64,000 bases of DNA from Streptomyces sp. R44 (GCF_041053105.1 NZ_CP163444.1:1612001-1676000); one strand, 5' to 3'; positions 45,157 to 60,165 are shown, counted from the stretch's first letter. Numbers and translations: made by a program. The notes: a model not told the origin generated them from the sequence alone.

Positions 45157-45341
45157 AGGTGCTCCGCGTGACGAAATGAAGAGGGTCGAACCCTCTCAGC
45201 CTACGTCCGCCCGCCTCCCCCGCGGAAAACAGGCCTCCCGCACGGTCCACGCCTCGCCTGCGATCGGGCGGACGGCCGGCTCGCTCCCGCCGCCGTCCGC
45301 CTCGAAGGCGACGCGCACGGGCGGCCACCACGCACCGGCGG

Positions 45342-46274
45342 CTACGCCCCCAGTCGTTCGCCCGGGGCGATGCGGACGCCGCGGGCCCAGTCGGCGGCCT
45401 TCATCGGCTTCTTGCCCTGGGGCTGGACCCAGAGGAGTTCGACGGCGTACGAGCCGGTGCCCGCGTACACGTTGTTCTTGCCGGCCGCGAGCTCGCCCGG
45501 GGCGAGGTCGGTGCGGTCCGGGAGCGGGGTGACCTGGATCAGCTTGAGGCGTTCGCCGCGAAAGACCGTCCAGGCGCCCGGGGCCGGGGTGCAGCCGCGG
45601 ACCACCCGGTCGACCCGGAGCGCGGGGGCGGCGAAGTCGACCTGGGCGTCCTCGACCTGGATCTTCGGGGCGAGCGTGATGCCCTCGATCGGCTGCGGGA
45701 CGGCCTTGAGCGTGCCGTCCTCGATGCCGTCCATGGTCGCGGCGAGCAGTCCGGCGCCCGCGAAGGCGAGCCGGGTGAGCAGGTCGCCGCTGGTGTCGGT
45801 GGGGCGGATGTCCTCGGTGACGACGCCGTAGACCGGGCCGGCGTCGAGGCCCTCCTCGATGAGGAAGGTCGACGCGCCCGTCACCTGGTCGCCGGCCATC
45901 AGGGAGTGCTGCACGGGCGCCGCGCCGCGCCAGGCGGGCAGCAGCGAGAAGTGCAGGTTGACCCAGCCGCGGGCGGGGATGTCGAGGGCGACCTTGGGCA
46001 GCAGCGCGCCGTAGGCGACGACCGGGCAGCAGTCCGGGGCGATCTCCCGCAGGCGGGCGAGGAACTCCTCGTCGCGGGGCCTGTTCGGCTTCAGGACCTC
46101 GATCCCGGCCTCCTCCGCCCGCTGGGCCACCGGACTGGCGACGAGCCGCCGGCCGCGCCCCGCGGGGGCGTCCGGCCGGGTGACCACGGCGGCCACCTCG
46201 TGCCGCCCGGAGGCGAGCAGGGCGTCCAGGGCGGGAACGGCGACCTCGGGGGTGCCTGCGAAGACGAGCTTCAT
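45342..46274 (-). CDS. fmt: Methionyl-tRNA formyltransferase
   Basis: 310 residues from the ATG at 46274 ([20 protein letters not shown]). It formylates initiator Met-tRNA using 10-formyl-THF. The catalytic segment is [19 protein letters not shown], with the C-terminal tRNA-binding OB-like domain from about 205. A 185-bp gap with a small hairpin (gagggtcgaaccctc near 45187) separates it from rsmB. A longer open frame upstream is not supported. Confidence 0.96.
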   Translation of the reverse strand: MKLVFAGTPEVAVPALDALLASGRHEVAAVVTRPDAPAGRGRRLVASPVAQRAEEAGIEVLKPNRPRDEEFLARLREIAPDCCPVVAYGALLPKVALDIPARGWVNLHFSLLPAWRGAAPVQHSLMAGDQVTGASTFLIEEGLDAGPVYGVVTEDIRPTDTSGDLLTRLAFAGAGLLAATMDGIEDGTLKAVPQPIEGITLAPKIQVEDAQVDFAAPALRVDRVVRGCTPAPGAWTVFRGERLKLIQVTPLPDRTDLAPGELAAGKNNVYAGTGSYAVELLWVQPQGKKPMKAADWARGVRIAPGERLGA

Positions 46275-46534
46275 GGGTGGCGACTGCCTGTCTCTCCGGG
46301 GGCGTTGCGGGCAGCGCACCAGTCTAGGCGGCCGGGAAGGAACGGGCGCACGGAGGACGTGGGCCCCCCGCCAGGGGGGCTCACGGCAGGAAGAGCGCCC
46401 CGCGCATATGCGTGTACGCCCCCGCAGCGTGACCCCAGCCCCGGTGACGCGTTGGTCAAGAGAGATTGACCGAATCGGGCCGCTGTTCCCCCATGCGGCC
46501 CGCCCCCTTAAACGCCGGTTCGAGAGGCTTTCAC

Positions 46535-47053
46535 ATGGCCGACCACGCAACCCACGACGCCCAAGCCCGGGCAAGTCTGCATCTGTTGGTGCGGGACATC
46601 GAGCGGGTCCGGCGGCAGGTGGACGCACTGCGCACGCTCACGGCCCAGCTGGGCAATGTCTACCGCCCTCGCCGCTCCGGCCCGTCGACGGGCTTCGTCG
46701 TCTACGGGCGCGCGCCCGCCCCGACCGTACGTCTCGCCCAGGAGCTGCGGGACAGTGTCGAGACCCTGGTGACCGCGGCGGTCGACTTCGACCGCTCGCT
46801 CGGGTTCTCCTGGGACGCGGTGGGTTCCGCGCTCGGGGTCACCAAGCAGGCCGTCCACCGCCGCTACGGCGCCCGCCGCGCGCCCCAGCAGGGCGTGGCC
46901 GTGGAGCAGGAGCACGCGGTGGAGCCGGGTGTCACCCGGACGCTCCCCGCGGTCCCCGCCGCCCGTTCGATGCCGCCGCAGCCCACTTCGGGCAGCGCCG
47001 CCCTCCGCGAGGACCCGCGCCCGCCGGCCTTCCCCGGCCCGCGCAACGGCTGA
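46535..47053 (+). CDS. Hypothetical helix-turn-helix protein
   Basis: 172 residues from an ATG with gagagg nine bases upstream. The N-terminal half is helical ([26 protein letters not shown]). A helix-turn-helix at about 103-125 ([25 protein letters not shown]) resembles the unit found in many small Streptomyces proteins. The last 45 residues are disordered and Pro/Ala-rich. Possible DNA binder, function unknown. Convergent with priA, divergent from fmt. Confidence 0.75.
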   Translation: MADHATHDAQARASLHLLVRDIERVRRQVDALRTLTAQLGNVYRPRRSGPSTGFVVYGRAPAPTVRLAQELRDSVETLVTAAVDFDRSLGFSWDAVGSALGVTKQAVHRRYGARRAPQQGVAVEQEHAVEPGVTRTLPAVPAARSMPPQPTSGSAALREDPRPPAFPGPRNG

Positions 47054-47067
47054 CCCCGGAGCTCCTG

Positions 47068-47101
47068 ACGGCCGCCCGCCCCGCAAGGGGTGGGCGGCCG
47101 T
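47068..47101. terminator. Bidirectional hairpin terminator
   Basis: A 15-bp stem acggccgcccgcccc / ggggtgggcggccgt with one G-T pair and loop gcaa, between two convergent genes. Confidence 0.8.
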
Positions 47102-47108
47102 TGCCGTG

Positions 47109-49238
47109 TCAGCCGATGTCCGGCGGGTCCACCCGGATCCGCACCGGATCCCCGCCGCCGCGCGCGAGCCGCCCCGCGCGGGCCTGCTTGAGGGAGGCCG
47201 CGAGGGCCGCGCCGCTGCCGGGCGGGACCCGGACCAGGGCCCGCTCCCACTGCTCGCCCGGCGGCGGGTCGCCCGGTCTGCGGGGGCCGCCGGGGCGGAC
47301 GACGGGCAGCGGCACGGGTCCGAGGACCTCGGCGTCGGCGGGGAGCCCGGCCGCCGCGAGGAAGCCCTCGACGGCCTCCGGCGGCCCGGTGACGGCGGCC
47401 ATCCGGGAGACCGGCGGGAAGCCCAGCTCGGCCCGCTCGGCCAGCTCCCGCCGGGCGTGCCCGACGGGGTCCCAGCGGACGAGCGCCTGGACGGGCCGCA
47501 GGGTCGGTTCGGCGACCACGACGACGGTGCCGCCCTCGGCCTGGCCGCGGACCAGCGAGGCCGCGTCGATCCAGCGCCGCAGCGCCTCCTCGCCCGCGCG
47601 CAGGTCGGGCCGGCCGAGCATGGCCCAGCCGTCGAGGAGCAGCGCGGCCGCGTAGCCGCCCTCGGCGACGGGTTCGGCGCCGGGGGTGGAGACGACGAGC
47701 GCCGGGCGGCCGGGCACGCTGTCCAGGACGTGATCGCGTCCGGAGGTCCGTACCGGAACGGCGGGAAACGCCCGGCCGAGCTCCTCCGCGGTCCGCCGGG
47801 CGCCGACCACCTGGGCCCGCAGCCGGGTCGAGCCGCACTCCACGCAGTGCCAGTCGGGGGCGCCGCGCCCGCACCAGCCGCACCGCAGCTCCTGCTGCTC
47901 GGGGGCCTCCAGGGGTCCGGCGCAGTGCCGGCAGCGGGCGGGCGTGCGGCAGCGCTCGCAGGCCAGCCTCGGCACGTATCCGCGGCGGGGGACCTGCACG
48001 AGCACGGGCCCGGTCTTCAGGCCCTCCCGGACGGTCTGCCAGGCGAGCGAGGGCAGCCGGGCTGCGCGCGCGGCCTCGTCGCGGGCGAGCTCGCCGTCGC
48101 CGACGGTACGGATCAGGGGCGCGGCCCGGCGGACCTGCTCGCGTCCGGCGTCCAGCGCCTGGGCCCAGCCGGACTCGACGAGCTGGGCGGCCTCGACGGT
48201 GCAGCTGGTGGAGCCGAGGAGGAAGGCGCACCGGTCGTGGGCGGCGCGCAGCAGCAGCACGTCGCGCGCGTGGGGCTGGGGGGCGTGCGGTTCGCTGTGG
48301 CTGCCGTCGCCGTCGTCCCAGATGAGGACGAGGCCGAGATCGCGTACGGGGGCGAACATCGCGGCCCGGGTGCCGACGACGGCCCGCACGGCGCCGCGCC
48401 GCACGGCGAGCCACTGCGCGTACCGCTTCTCGGGGCCGGCCTCGGCGGTGAGCAGCGCGTGCCGGCCCTCCCCCAGGATCTCGGTCAGGGCCGCGTCGAC
48501 CCGGCCGGCCGCCCGCCCGTCGGGGACGACGACGAGCGCGCCACGCCCGGAGGCGAGGGTCGCGGCCACGGCGCGGGCGATCTCCTGCGCCCAGTACGGC
48601 CCGGGCAGCGCGTTCCACACGGCCCGGGGCGCCCCGCCGCGCGCGAGGGAGTCCAGGAACGCCGGCCCCCGCTCGTACCGCGTCCAGCTGCCCGGCTCCG
48701 GCGGCCGGGGCGGCGGCAGCGGCTCGGGCGAGGGCTTGCGCTCGGCGGTCGCGTTGCGCGGCGGGACGGCCAGCTGGAGGACGTCGGCGAGGCTGCCCGC
48801 GTACCGGTCGGCGACGGCCCGGGCGAGCCCGAGCAGCTCGGGACCGAGGACCGGCTCGGGCGAGACGACGTCGGCGAGCGCGGCGAGCGGCCCCGAGTAG
48901 TCCGACTCGGCGCGCCGCTCCACCAGGAAGCCGTCGATGAGCCGACCGCCCTCGCGCCGCCCGCCCCGCACCTGGTGGGCGCCCGCCCCGAACCGCACCC
49001 GCACCCGCACCCCGGGCCGGGCGACCTCGTCCAGCTCCTCGGGGACCGCGTAGTCGAAGAACTGGTCCAGGTGGAGCGCCCCCTTGTTCACGACGACCCG
49101 CGCGACCGGCAGCTCCTTGGCCAGCGCGGCCCCCCGCCAGGTCCGCGGCTTGGCCCGCGGCACCTTCGCCTTCCGGACGGTCTCCCGGATGAGCGCGAGC
49201 TGCTCGGGCTCGTCGGACTTCTCGTTCTCGCTGCTCAC
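47109..49238 (-). CDS. priA: PriA-like primosomal protein N', helicase motifs lost
   Basis: 709 residues from the GTG at 49238. The N-terminal PriA DNA-binding domain has VVVNKGALHLDQFFDYAVPEE. The zinc region has eight Cys in pairs (CERCRTPARCRHC; CGWCGRGAPDWHCVEC). At the place of Walker A there is PYWAQEIARAVAATLASGRG instead of GxTGSGKT, and the DEEH box reads DDGDGSH, so ATP hydrolysis is not expected. This is normal for actinobacteria. It presumably still recognises stalled forks and recruits partners. Confidence 0.92.
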   Translation of the reverse strand: MSSENEKSDEPEQLALIRETVRKAKVPRAKPRTWRGAALAKELPVARVVVNKGALHLDQFFDYAVPEELDEVARPGVRVRVRFGAGAHQVRGGRREGGRLIDGFLVERRAESDYSGPLAALADVVSPEPVLGPELLGLARAVADRYAGSLADVLQLAVPPRNATAERKPSPEPLPPPRPPEPGSWTRYERGPAFLDSLARGGAPRAVWNALPGPYWAQEIARAVAATLASGRGALVVVPDGRAAGRVDAALTEILGEGRHALLTAEAGPEKRYAQWLAVRRGAVRAVVGTRAAMFAPVRDLGLVLIWDDGDGSHSEPHAPQPHARDVLLLRAAHDRCAFLLGSTSCTVEAAQLVESGWAQALDAGREQVRRAAPLIRTVGDGELARDEAARAARLPSLAWQTVREGLKTGPVLVQVPRRGYVPRLACERCRTPARCRHCAGPLEAPEQQELRCGWCGRGAPDWHCVECGSTRLRAQVVGARRTAEELGRAFPAVPVRTSGRDHVLDSVPGRPALVVSTPGAEPVAEGGYAAALLLDGWAMLGRPDLRAGEEALRRWIDAASLVRGQAEGGTVVVVAEPTLRPVQALVRWDPVGHARRELAERAELGFPPVSRMAAVTGPPEAVEGFLAAAGLPADAEVLGPVPLPVVRPGGPRRPGDPPPGEQWERALVRVPPGSGAALAASLKQARAGRLARGGGDPVRIRVDPPDIG

Positions 49239-49280
49239 AGCCCCATACCTACCAGACGCCACCGACAGCCGGACATGACC

Positions 49281-49314
49281 GAAGCCCGGCACCCCCTCGG
49301 GGGTACCGGGCTTC
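49281..49314 (-). terminator. Hairpin terminator after metK
   Basis: A 16-bp near-perfect stem gaagcccggcaccccc / gggggtaccgggcttc with a two-base loop, flanked by cttcg on the downstream side. Confidence 0.85.
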
Positions 49315-49331
49315 TTCGCCTGAGGCCTGGA

Positions 49332-50540
49332 TTACAGGCCGGCGGCCTTCTTCAGGGCGTCCACGCGGTCCGTGCGCTCCCAGGTGAAGTCCGGCAGCTC
49401 ACGGCCGAAGTGGCCGTAGGCGGCGGTCTGGGAGTAGATCGGGCGGAGCAGGTCGAGGTCGCGGATGATCGCGGCCGGGCGGAGGTCGAAGACCTCGGCG
49501 ATGGCGTGCTCGATCTTGTCCGTCTCGACGGTGTTGGTGCCGAAGGTCTCGACGAAGAGACCGACGGGCTCGGCCTTGCCGATCGCGTAGGCGACCTGGA
49601 CCTCGCAGCGCGAGGCGAGGCCCGCGGCGACGACGTTCTTGGCGACCCAGCGCATGGCGTAGGCGGCCGAGCGGTCGACCTTGGACGGGTCCTTGCCGGA
49701 GAAGGCGCCGCCACCGTGGCGGGCCATGCCGCCGTAGGTGTCGATGATGATCTTGCGGCCGGTGAGGCCGGCGTCGCCCATCGGGCCGCCGATCTCGAAG
49801 CGGCCGGTCGGGTTCACGAGCAGGCGGTAGCCGTCGGTGTCGAGCTTGATGCCGTCCTCGACGAGCTGCTTGAGGACGTGCTCGACGACGAACTCGCGGA
49901 TGTCGGGCGCGAGCAGCGACTCGAGGTCGATGTCCGAGGCGTGCTGCGAGGAGACGACGACCGTGTCGAGGCGGACGGCCTTGTCGCCGTCGTACTCGAT
50001 GGTGACCTGGGTCTTGCCGTCGGGACGCAGGTACGGGATGGTCCCGTTCTTGCGGACCTCGGTGAGGCGGCGGGAGAGCCGGTGCGCGAGGTAGATCGGG
50101 AGCGGCATCAGCTCGGGGGTCTCGTCCGACGCGTAGCCGAACATCAGGCCCTGGTCGCCGGCGCCCTGCTTGTCCAGCTCGTCCTCGTCGCCCTCGACAC
50201 GCTTCTCGTAGGCGGTGTCGACACCCTGGGCGATGTCCGGGGACTGGGATCCGATGGACACCGACACGCCGCAGGAGGCGCCGTCGAAGCCCTTCTTCGA
50301 GGAGTCGTAACCGATCTCGAGGATCTTGTTCCGGACGAGGGTCGGGATGTCCGCCCACGCCTTGGTGGTCACCTCACCGGCGACGTGCACCAGGCCGGTG
50401 GTGATCAGCGTCTCGACGGCGACGCGCGAGGTGGGGTCCTCGCGCAGCAGAGCGTCGAGAATGGTGTCGCTGATCTGGTCAGCGATCTTGTCGGGGTGGC
50501 CCTCGGTGACGGACTCCGAGGTGAACAGACGACGGGACAC
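49332..50540 (-). CDS. metK: S-adenosylmethionine synthetase
   Basis: 402 residues. It makes SAM from Met and ATP. Motifs: [20 protein letters not shown] (His of the catalytic site), [34 protein letters not shown] (phosphate loop) and [19 protein letters not shown] start. The 277-bp upstream region shows no SAM riboswitch that I could recognise. Confidence 0.97.
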   Translation of the reverse strand: MSRRLFTSESVTEGHPDKIADQISDTILDALLREDPTSRVAVETLITTGLVHVAGEVTTKAWADIPTLVRNKILEIGYDSSKKGFDGASCGVSVSIGSQSPDIAQGVDTAYEKRVEGDEDELDKQGAGDQGLMFGYASDETPELMPLPIYLAHRLSRRLTEVRKNGTIPYLRPDGKTQVTIEYDGDKAVRLDTVVVSSQHASDIDLESLLAPDIREFVVEHVLKQLVEDGIKLDTDGYRLLVNPTGRFEIGGPMGDAGLTGRKIIIDTYGGMARHGGGAFSGKDPSKVDRSAAYAMRWVAKNVVAAGLASRCEVQVAYAIGKAEPVGLFVETFGTNTVETDKIEHAIAEVFDLRPAAIIRDLDLLRPIYSQTAAYGHFGRELPDFTWERTDRVDALKKAAGL

Positions 50541-50817
50541 AACGCTCCCTGGGGTTGCAGCGGCTGCTGGCTACTCGTGACGCGGACCGGCAGGGGGCTG
50601 CGCCCCGCGACGTTCCACGAACAGTCTATCGGTCGTGGTCGTGCAATGGACCAGGTGTCTCGCCTGGCGAATACCAGTGAGCGGGTGGAACCGGTCTCCG
50701 GCAAGGCAGACGTGCCCACCCGGGTGGGGCGCAAATCACTCCTGGGGCGGCGTTTCGCGCCTCCGGGCGTGTCTTTCGCGCCGACCTCACCACCCGCCGC
50801 GGCGGCGGGCGGATACG

Positions 50818-52038
50818 TCAGGTCGTGGGGCGCAGCCGCGGCAGGGCCAGGTCCCAGACCGTCTCGGCGAGCGCTTCCTTCGGCCCGTACGGCACGGGGG
50901 TCTCGGCACCGTCCGAGGCGAGGACGACGGCCTCGTTCTGCTCGGAGCCGAACGTCTTGCGCTCCCCCACCTCGTTGACGACGAGCAGGTCGCAGCCCTT
51001 CCGGCGGAGCTTCGCGCGCCCGTTGGCGAGGACGTCGTCGGTCTCGGCGGCGAATCCGACGACCACCTGGCCGGGGAGGGCGCGGTCGGCGGCCAGCTCG
51101 GCGAGGATGTCGGGGTTGCGGACGAGTTCGATCGTGGGCGCGCCGCCGTCGTCCGTCTTCTTGATCTTGCCCGGGGCGTAGACGGCCGGGCGGAAGTCGG
51201 CGACGGCGGCGGCCATCACGACCGCGTCGGCGTCGGCGGCGGCCTTGAGGACGGCCTCGCGGAGCTGGACGGCGGTGCCGACGTGGACGACGTCGACGCC
51301 GGCCGGGTCGGCGATTCCGGTGTTCGCCTCGACGAGGGTGACCCGGGCGCCGCGGGCCGCGGCGGCCTTCGCGAGGGCGTAGCCCTGCTTCCCGGAGGAG
51401 CGGTTGCCGAGGTAGCGGACGGGGTCGAGGGGTTCGCGGGTGCCGCCGGCGCTGACGACGACGTGGCGTCCCGCGAGGTCGGGGGTGGTCACGCCGCGCG
51501 CCAGGATCCTCTTGCAGATCTCGAAGATCTCCCCCGGGTCCGGGAGCCGGCCCTTGCCGGTGTCGACGCCGGTGAGGCGGCCGACGGCGGGCTCGATGAC
51601 GACGGCGCCGCGGCGGCGCAGGGTGGCCACGTTCTCCTGGGTCGCCGGGTGCTCCCACATCTCGGTGTGCATGGCGGGGGCGAAGACGACCGGACAGCGC
51701 GCGGTGAGCAGCGTGTTGGTGAGCAGGTCGTCGGCGAGGCCGTGGGCGGCCTTGGCGAGCATGTCGGCGGTGGCGGGGGCGACGACGACGAGGTCGGCGG
51801 CCTGGCCGATCCGCACGTGCGGGACCTCGTGGACGGACTCCCACACCTCGGTGGAGACCGGGTTGCCGGAGAGCGCGGACCAGGTGGCGGCGCCGACGAA
51901 GTGGAGGGCGGAGTCGGTGGGCACGACGCGCACGTCGTGGCCCGACTCGGTCAGCCGGCGCAGCAGCTCGCACGCCTTGTAGGCGGCGATGCCGCCGCTC
52001 ACGCCCAGGACGACCTTCGGCTTGGCCACCACGCTCAC
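50818..52038 (-). CDS. coaBC: Bifunctional phosphopantothenoylcysteine decarboxylase/synthetase
   Basis: 406 residues from the GTG at 52038, with ggggag upstream. The N-terminal CoaC domain (FMN flavoprotein, about 1-180) has VLGVSGGIAAYKACELLR, the catalytic His in VHEVPHVRIG, and APAMHTEMW. The C-terminal CoaB synthetase has VVVSAGGTREPLDPVRYLGN, RSSGKQGYALA and the nucleotide Lys region. Two central steps of coenzyme A synthesis. Confidence 0.95.
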   Translation of the reverse strand: MSVVAKPKVVLGVSGGIAAYKACELLRRLTESGHDVRVVPTDSALHFVGAATWSALSGNPVSTEVWESVHEVPHVRIGQAADLVVVAPATADMLAKAAHGLADDLLTNTLLTARCPVVFAPAMHTEMWEHPATQENVATLRRRGAVVIEPAVGRLTGVDTGKGRLPDPGEIFEICKRILARGVTTPDLAGRHVVVSAGGTREPLDPVRYLGNRSSGKQGYALAKAAAARGARVTLVEANTGIADPAGVDVVHVGTAVQLREAVLKAAADADAVVMAAAVADFRPAVYAPGKIKKTDDGGAPTIELVRNPDILAELAADRALPGQVVVGFAAETDDVLANGRAKLRRKGCDLLVVNEVGERKTFGSEQNEAVVLASDGAETPVPYGPKEALAETVWDLALPRLRPTT

Positions 52039-52077
52039 TGTTGCTCCCCGCACTCGGATGCGTACGACTCCATGAGA

Positions 52078-52116
52078 CACCACAGGCCCGGCGGATGTTC
52101 CGCCGGGCCTGTGGTG
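52078..52116 (-). terminator. Strong hairpin between rpoZ and coaBC
   Basis: A 17-bp perfect stem caccacaggcccggcgg / ccgccgggcctgtggtg with a five-base loop. It lies past the rpoZ stop and 40 bp before the coaBC start, so it should separate the two transcripts. Confidence 0.85.
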
Positions 52117-52140
52117 ACAAGCGTTACAACGTGGGTTGCT

Positions 52141-52413
52141 CTACTGAGCGGGGTCCGCGATCTTCTCCGAGGTCAGCAGGCCCGCGTTGATCTCGCGCAG
52201 CGCGATCGAGAGCGGCTTCTCGTGGACGTGGGTGTCGACCAGCGGACCCACGTACTCCAGCAGGCCCTCGCCGAGCTGGGAGTAGTACGCGTTGATCTGA
52301 CGCGCGCGCTTGGCCGCGTAGATCACGAGGCTGTACTTCGAGTCCGTGGCCTCGAGCAGCTCGTCGATCGGCGGGTTGATGATGCCCTCGGGCGCGGTGA
52401 TGGAAGAGGACAC
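52141..52413 (-). CDS. rpoZ: RNA polymerase omega subunit
   Basis: 90 residues. It binds the C-terminus of beta-prime and helps assembly. Motifs [41 protein letters not shown] and [15 protein letters not shown] are characteristic of the actinobacterial form. ATG start 28 bp after gmk, as usual. Confidence 0.97.
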   Translation of the reverse strand: MSSSITAPEGIINPPIDELLEATDSKYSLVIYAAKRARQINAYYSQLGEGLLEYVGPLVDTHVHEKPLSIALREINAGLLTSEKIADPAQ

Positions 52414-52441
52414 GCTCTACCTTCCGAAGATGGAAAAAAGA

Positions 52442-53005
52442 TCAGACAACGTGCATCAACGTTAGCAGCTCGCGTGCGACGTCCTCGACGGAGGTGTTGA
52501 CGAGGGTGGTGTCGAACTCCGATTCGGCGGCCAGTTCGACCTTCGCGGCCTCGAGACGGCGCTCGATGACCTCCGGCGACTCGGTGCCGCGGCCGGTGAG
52601 CCGGCGGACCAGCTCCTCCCAGCTCGGAGGGGCGAGGAAGACCAGCTGGGACTCCGCCATGGAGTCCTTCACCTGACGGGCGCCCTGGAGGTCGATCTCC
52701 AGGAGTACGGGCTCGCCGGAGTCGAGACGCTCCAGGACGGCGCCGCGCGGGGTGCCGTAGCGGTTGCCCGCGAACTCGGCCCACTCGAGGAGCTCACCGT
52801 TGGCGATCAGCTTGTCGAACTCGTCGTCCGAGACGAAGAAGTAGTGGACGCCGTGCTTCTCGCCGGGGCGGGGCTTCCGTGTCGTCGCCGACACCGAGAG
52901 CCAGACCTCGGAGTGGACCTTGCGCATATGAGCGACGACCGTGCTCTTGCCGACCCCTGAGGGGCCGGAGAGCACGGTCAGCCGCGGACGTACCTCTGCT
53001 GCCAT
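52442..53005 (-). CDS. gmk: Guanylate kinase
   Basis: 187 residues. It phosphorylates GMP to GDP. P-loop [13 protein letters not shown] (about 12-24), GMP-binding segment [21 protein letters not shown], catalytic and lid elements [13 protein letters not shown] and [21 protein letters not shown]. Located between mihF and rpoZ in the conserved order. Confidence 0.97.
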   Translation of the reverse strand: MAAEVRPRLTVLSGPSGVGKSTVVAHMRKVHSEVWLSVSATTRKPRPGEKHGVHYFFVSDDEFDKLIANGELLEWAEFAGNRYGTPRGAVLERLDSGEPVLLEIDLQGARQVKDSMAESQLVFLAPPSWEELVRRLTGRGTESPEVIERRLEAAKVELAAESEFDTTLVNTSVEDVARELLTLMHVV

Positions 53006-53078
53006 GCAGCGATTATTCCAGCTTTACCGGCGTGCCCGGGACGCGTGTCCCGGATCCGAAGCCGGACCGGTCACCCGG

Positions 53079-53402
53079 TCAGGCGCCGGTGCTGCCGAAC
53101 TCGCGCTCCAGGGAGGCGATCTGGTTGGAGCCGAGACCACGGACGCGGCGGCTCTCGGAGATGCCGAGGCGCTCCATGATCTGCTTGGCGCGGACCTTGC
53201 CGACGCCCGGCAGGGACTCGAGCAGCGCGGAGACCTTCATCTTGCCGATGACGTCGTTCTCCTGGCCGGTCTTGATGACCTCGTGGAGGGAGGCGCCGGA
53301 GTGCTTGAGTCGATTCTTGACCTCGGCCCGCTCCCGGCGAGCCGCGGCGGCCTTTTCGAGCGCGGCTGCGCGCTGTTCAGGGGTAAGGGGCGGAAGAGCC
53401 AC
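53079..53402 (-). CDS. mihF: Actinobacterial integration host factor (sIHF/mIHF)
   Basis: 107 residues from the GTG at 53402, the size of S. coelicolor sIHF. A long N-terminal helix (LTPEQRAAALEKAAAARRERAEVK) is followed by the helix-two-turn-helix DNA-binding unit LESLPGVGKVRAKQIMERLGI. A nucleoid protein that bends or constrains DNA and influences development and antibiotic production. Not homologous to the proteobacterial IHF pair. A longer in-frame reading to 53465 is rejected. Confidence 0.95.
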   Translation of the reverse strand: MALPPLTPEQRAAALEKAAAARRERAEVKNRLKHSGASLHEVIKTGQENDVIGKMKVSALLESLPGVGKVRAKQIMERLGISESRRVRGLGSNQIASLEREFGSTGA

Positions 53403-53556
53403 GCCTACGTCACCTCGGATGTCGATCTGTCGGATACGGACCGGTGAGGAACCTAGTCGCCCCACACCAGTGGAGCAACGATCAACGGTGTGGTCGTTGA
53501 ACGCCTGCTCTGCTCCGGAGACTAGCGGCCGATGCCGCTCCAGTCAGCGAGAACGA

Positions 53557-53598
53557 CGGAAAAGTCCTGGTCAGCATCGACCGACCAGGACTTTTCCG
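53557..53598 (-). terminator. Hairpin terminator at end of pyrimidine operon
   Basis: A 16-bp perfect stem cggaaaagtcctggtc / gaccaggacttttccg with a 10-base loop, unusually AT-rich, about 100 bp past the pyrF stop and upstream of mihF. Confidence 0.85.
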
Positions 53599-53699
53599 GC
53601 ATAACGACCCGGTTTTGAGCCAAGATTTCGTCAAGTAGTGAGACGGCTCACCGCCGGGCGCCCCGTCCGCTCCGACCTGCGGATTGTCCGGGAGACCGG

Positions 53700-54532
53700 T
53701 CAGCCGGCGACGGCCGCGCGGATCTCGTCCGCGTAGCGGTGCGCCGAGTCCCGCAGGGCGGTCACGTCCGGTCCGTTCCTGAGGACCCCGCGGCTGACGT
53801 TCGGGACGACGTTGCGGACCGCCGCGCCGAAGACGGCCGGGAGGTCGGCGGGGGTCGCGCCCTGGGCGCCGATGCCGGGGGCGAGGAGCGGCCCGTTGAT
53901 GTCCAGGTCGAAGGAGGACAGGTCGCCGAGGGTGGCGCCGACGACCGCGCCGAAGGAGCCCATCGGGGTCTCCCCCGCGTTCTCCTCGGCGAGGTGGGCG
54001 AGCATGGTCGCGCCGATCGTCCGGCCGTCCTCGCGGACGGCTCGCTGGACCTCCGCGCCCTCCGGGTTGGAGGTGAGGGCCAGCACGAAGAGTCCGGCGC
54101 CGGACTCCCGGGCCAGGTCGACGGCCGGCTTCAGGGCGCCGTAGCCGAGGTACGGGGAGACCGTCAGGGCGTCGGAGAAGAGCGGGGAGTCCTTGCGCAG
54201 GAAGGTCTCGGCGTAGGCGGCCATCGTGGAGCCGATGTCGCCGCGCTTGGCGTCCATGACGACCAGGCCGCCGGCGGCCCGCAGATCGGCGGTGGCGCGC
54301 TCCAGGACGGCGATGCCGCGCGAGCCGAAGCGCTCGAAGAAGGCGGACTGCGGCTTGAAGACGGCCACGGTCTCGGCGAGGGCCTCGACGACGGTGAAGG
54401 TGAAGCGCTCGAGTCCGGCGATGTCGTCGCTCAGGCCCCAGGAGTCGAGCAGGGCGGCGTGCGGGTCGATGCCGACGCAGAGCGGACCGCGCTCGTCCAT
54501 GGCGGTACGCAGGCGGGTGCCGAAGGAGAGAG

Positions 54533-54536
<4 letters not shown>
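53700..54536 (-). CDS. pyrF: Orotidine 5'-phosphate decarboxylase
   Basis: 278 residues, type-2 (longer) PyrF. Final step to UMP. Catalytic motif [15 protein letters not shown], plus [17 protein letters not shown] and [14 protein letters not shown] start at 54536 overlaps the pyrD stop by 4 bases (gtga). Last gene of the pyr operon. Confidence 0.96.
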
Positions 54537-55645
<1,109 letters not shown>

Positions 55646-55673
55646 GTGTCTGTCGTCCAGGTGTGCTCATGAC

Positions 55674-55708
55674 GAGGGGGACACCGCAGTCCTGCCGGTG
55701 TCCCCCTC
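55674..55708 (-). terminator. Hairpin inside the pyr operon, between carB and pyrD
   Basis: A 13-bp perfect stem gagggggacaccg / cggtgtccccctc with a nine-base loop, in the 76-bp gap between carB stop and pyrD start. It may terminate part of the transcripts or stabilise the upstream mRNA. Confidence 0.65.
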
Positions 55709-55721
55709 CTCGTACGGGCTG

Positions 55722-59022
<3,301 letters not shown>

Positions 59023-59030
<8 letters not shown>

Positions 59031-60165
59031 GCTCGGCCTCCATCAGGGATACGAAGCGGTCGAAGAGGTACGCGGCGTCGTGCGGGCCCGCGGCCGCCTC
59101 GGGGTGGTACTGGACGGAGAAGGCCGGCTGGTCGAGCAGCTGGAGGCCTTCGACGACCTGGTCGTTCAGGCAGACGTGGGAGACCTCGGCACGCCCGTAG
59201 GGGGTGTCGGAGACCTTGTCGAGGGGCGCGTCGACGGCGAAGCCGTGGTTGTGCGCGGTGACCTCGACCTTGCCGGTGGTGCGGTCCTGCACGGGCTGGT
59301 TGATGCCCCGGTGGCCGTACTTCAGCTTGTAGGTGCCGAAGCCGAGCGCGCGGCCGAGGATCTGGTTGCCGAAGCAGATGCCGAAGAGCGGCGTCCTGCG
59401 CTCCAGCACGGCCTGCATGACGGCGACGGGGCCGTCCGCGGTGGCCGGGTCGCCGGGGCCGTTGGAGAAGAACACACCGTCGGGGTTGACGGCGTAGATG
59501 TCCTCGGCGGTGGCGGTGGCGGGCAGCACGTGGACCTCGATGCCGCGCTCGGCCATCCGGTGCGGGGTCATGCCCTTGATGCCGAGGTCGACGGCGGCGA
59601 CGGTGAACTTCTTCTCGCCGATCGCGGGGACGACGTACGTCTCCTTGGTGGCGACCTCGGCGGAGAGGTTCGCGCCCTTCATCTGGGGCTGCGCCTGGAC
59701 CTTGGCGAGCAGCGTGGCCTCGTCGGCGACCGCGTCGCCGGAGAAGATGCCGACGCGCATGGCGCCGCGCTCGCGCAGGTGGCGGGTGAGGGCGCGGGTG
59801 TCGATGCCGGAGATGCCGACGACGCCCTGGCGCTCCAGCTCCTCGTCCAGCGAGCGCTGGGAGCGCCAGTTGGAGGAGACGCGGGCGGGGTCGCGGACGA
59901 CGTAGCCGGAGACCCAGATGCGGCCGGACTCGGGGTCCTCGTCGTTGACGCCGGTGTTGCCGACGTGCGGGGCGGTCATGACCACGACCTGGCGGTGGTA
60001 CGACGGGTCGGTGAGGGTCTCCTGGTAGCCGGTCATGCCGGTGGAGAACACGGCCTCGCCGAAGGTCTCCCCCACGGCCCCGTAGGCGCGGCCGCGGAAG
60101 GCGCGGCCGTCCTCCAGGACGAGTACGGCGGGAGCCTTGGCGGCTCCCCTGGTGGAGGTCGTCAT
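59023..60165 (-). CDS. carA: Carbamoyl-phosphate synthase, small (glutaminase) subunit
   Basis: 380 residues from the ATG at 60165. Class I glutamine amidotransferase with catalytic Cys264 in [16 protein letters not shown] and the His-Glu pair in [11 protein letters not shown]. The N-terminal subunit-contact domain has [16 protein letters not shown]. It hydrolyses glutamine and channels ammonia to CarB. Its ATG overlaps the preceding PH-protein stop (atga). Confidence 0.97.

Noticed and set aside
50541..50817. SAM riboswitch upstream of metK
   Set aside because: The leader shows none of the conserved core segments of the common SAM-binding RNAs that I know.
46929..50978. 1349-codon + strand open frame across priA and metK
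   Set aside because: Crosses two certain genes and a terminator in antisense; no protein features.
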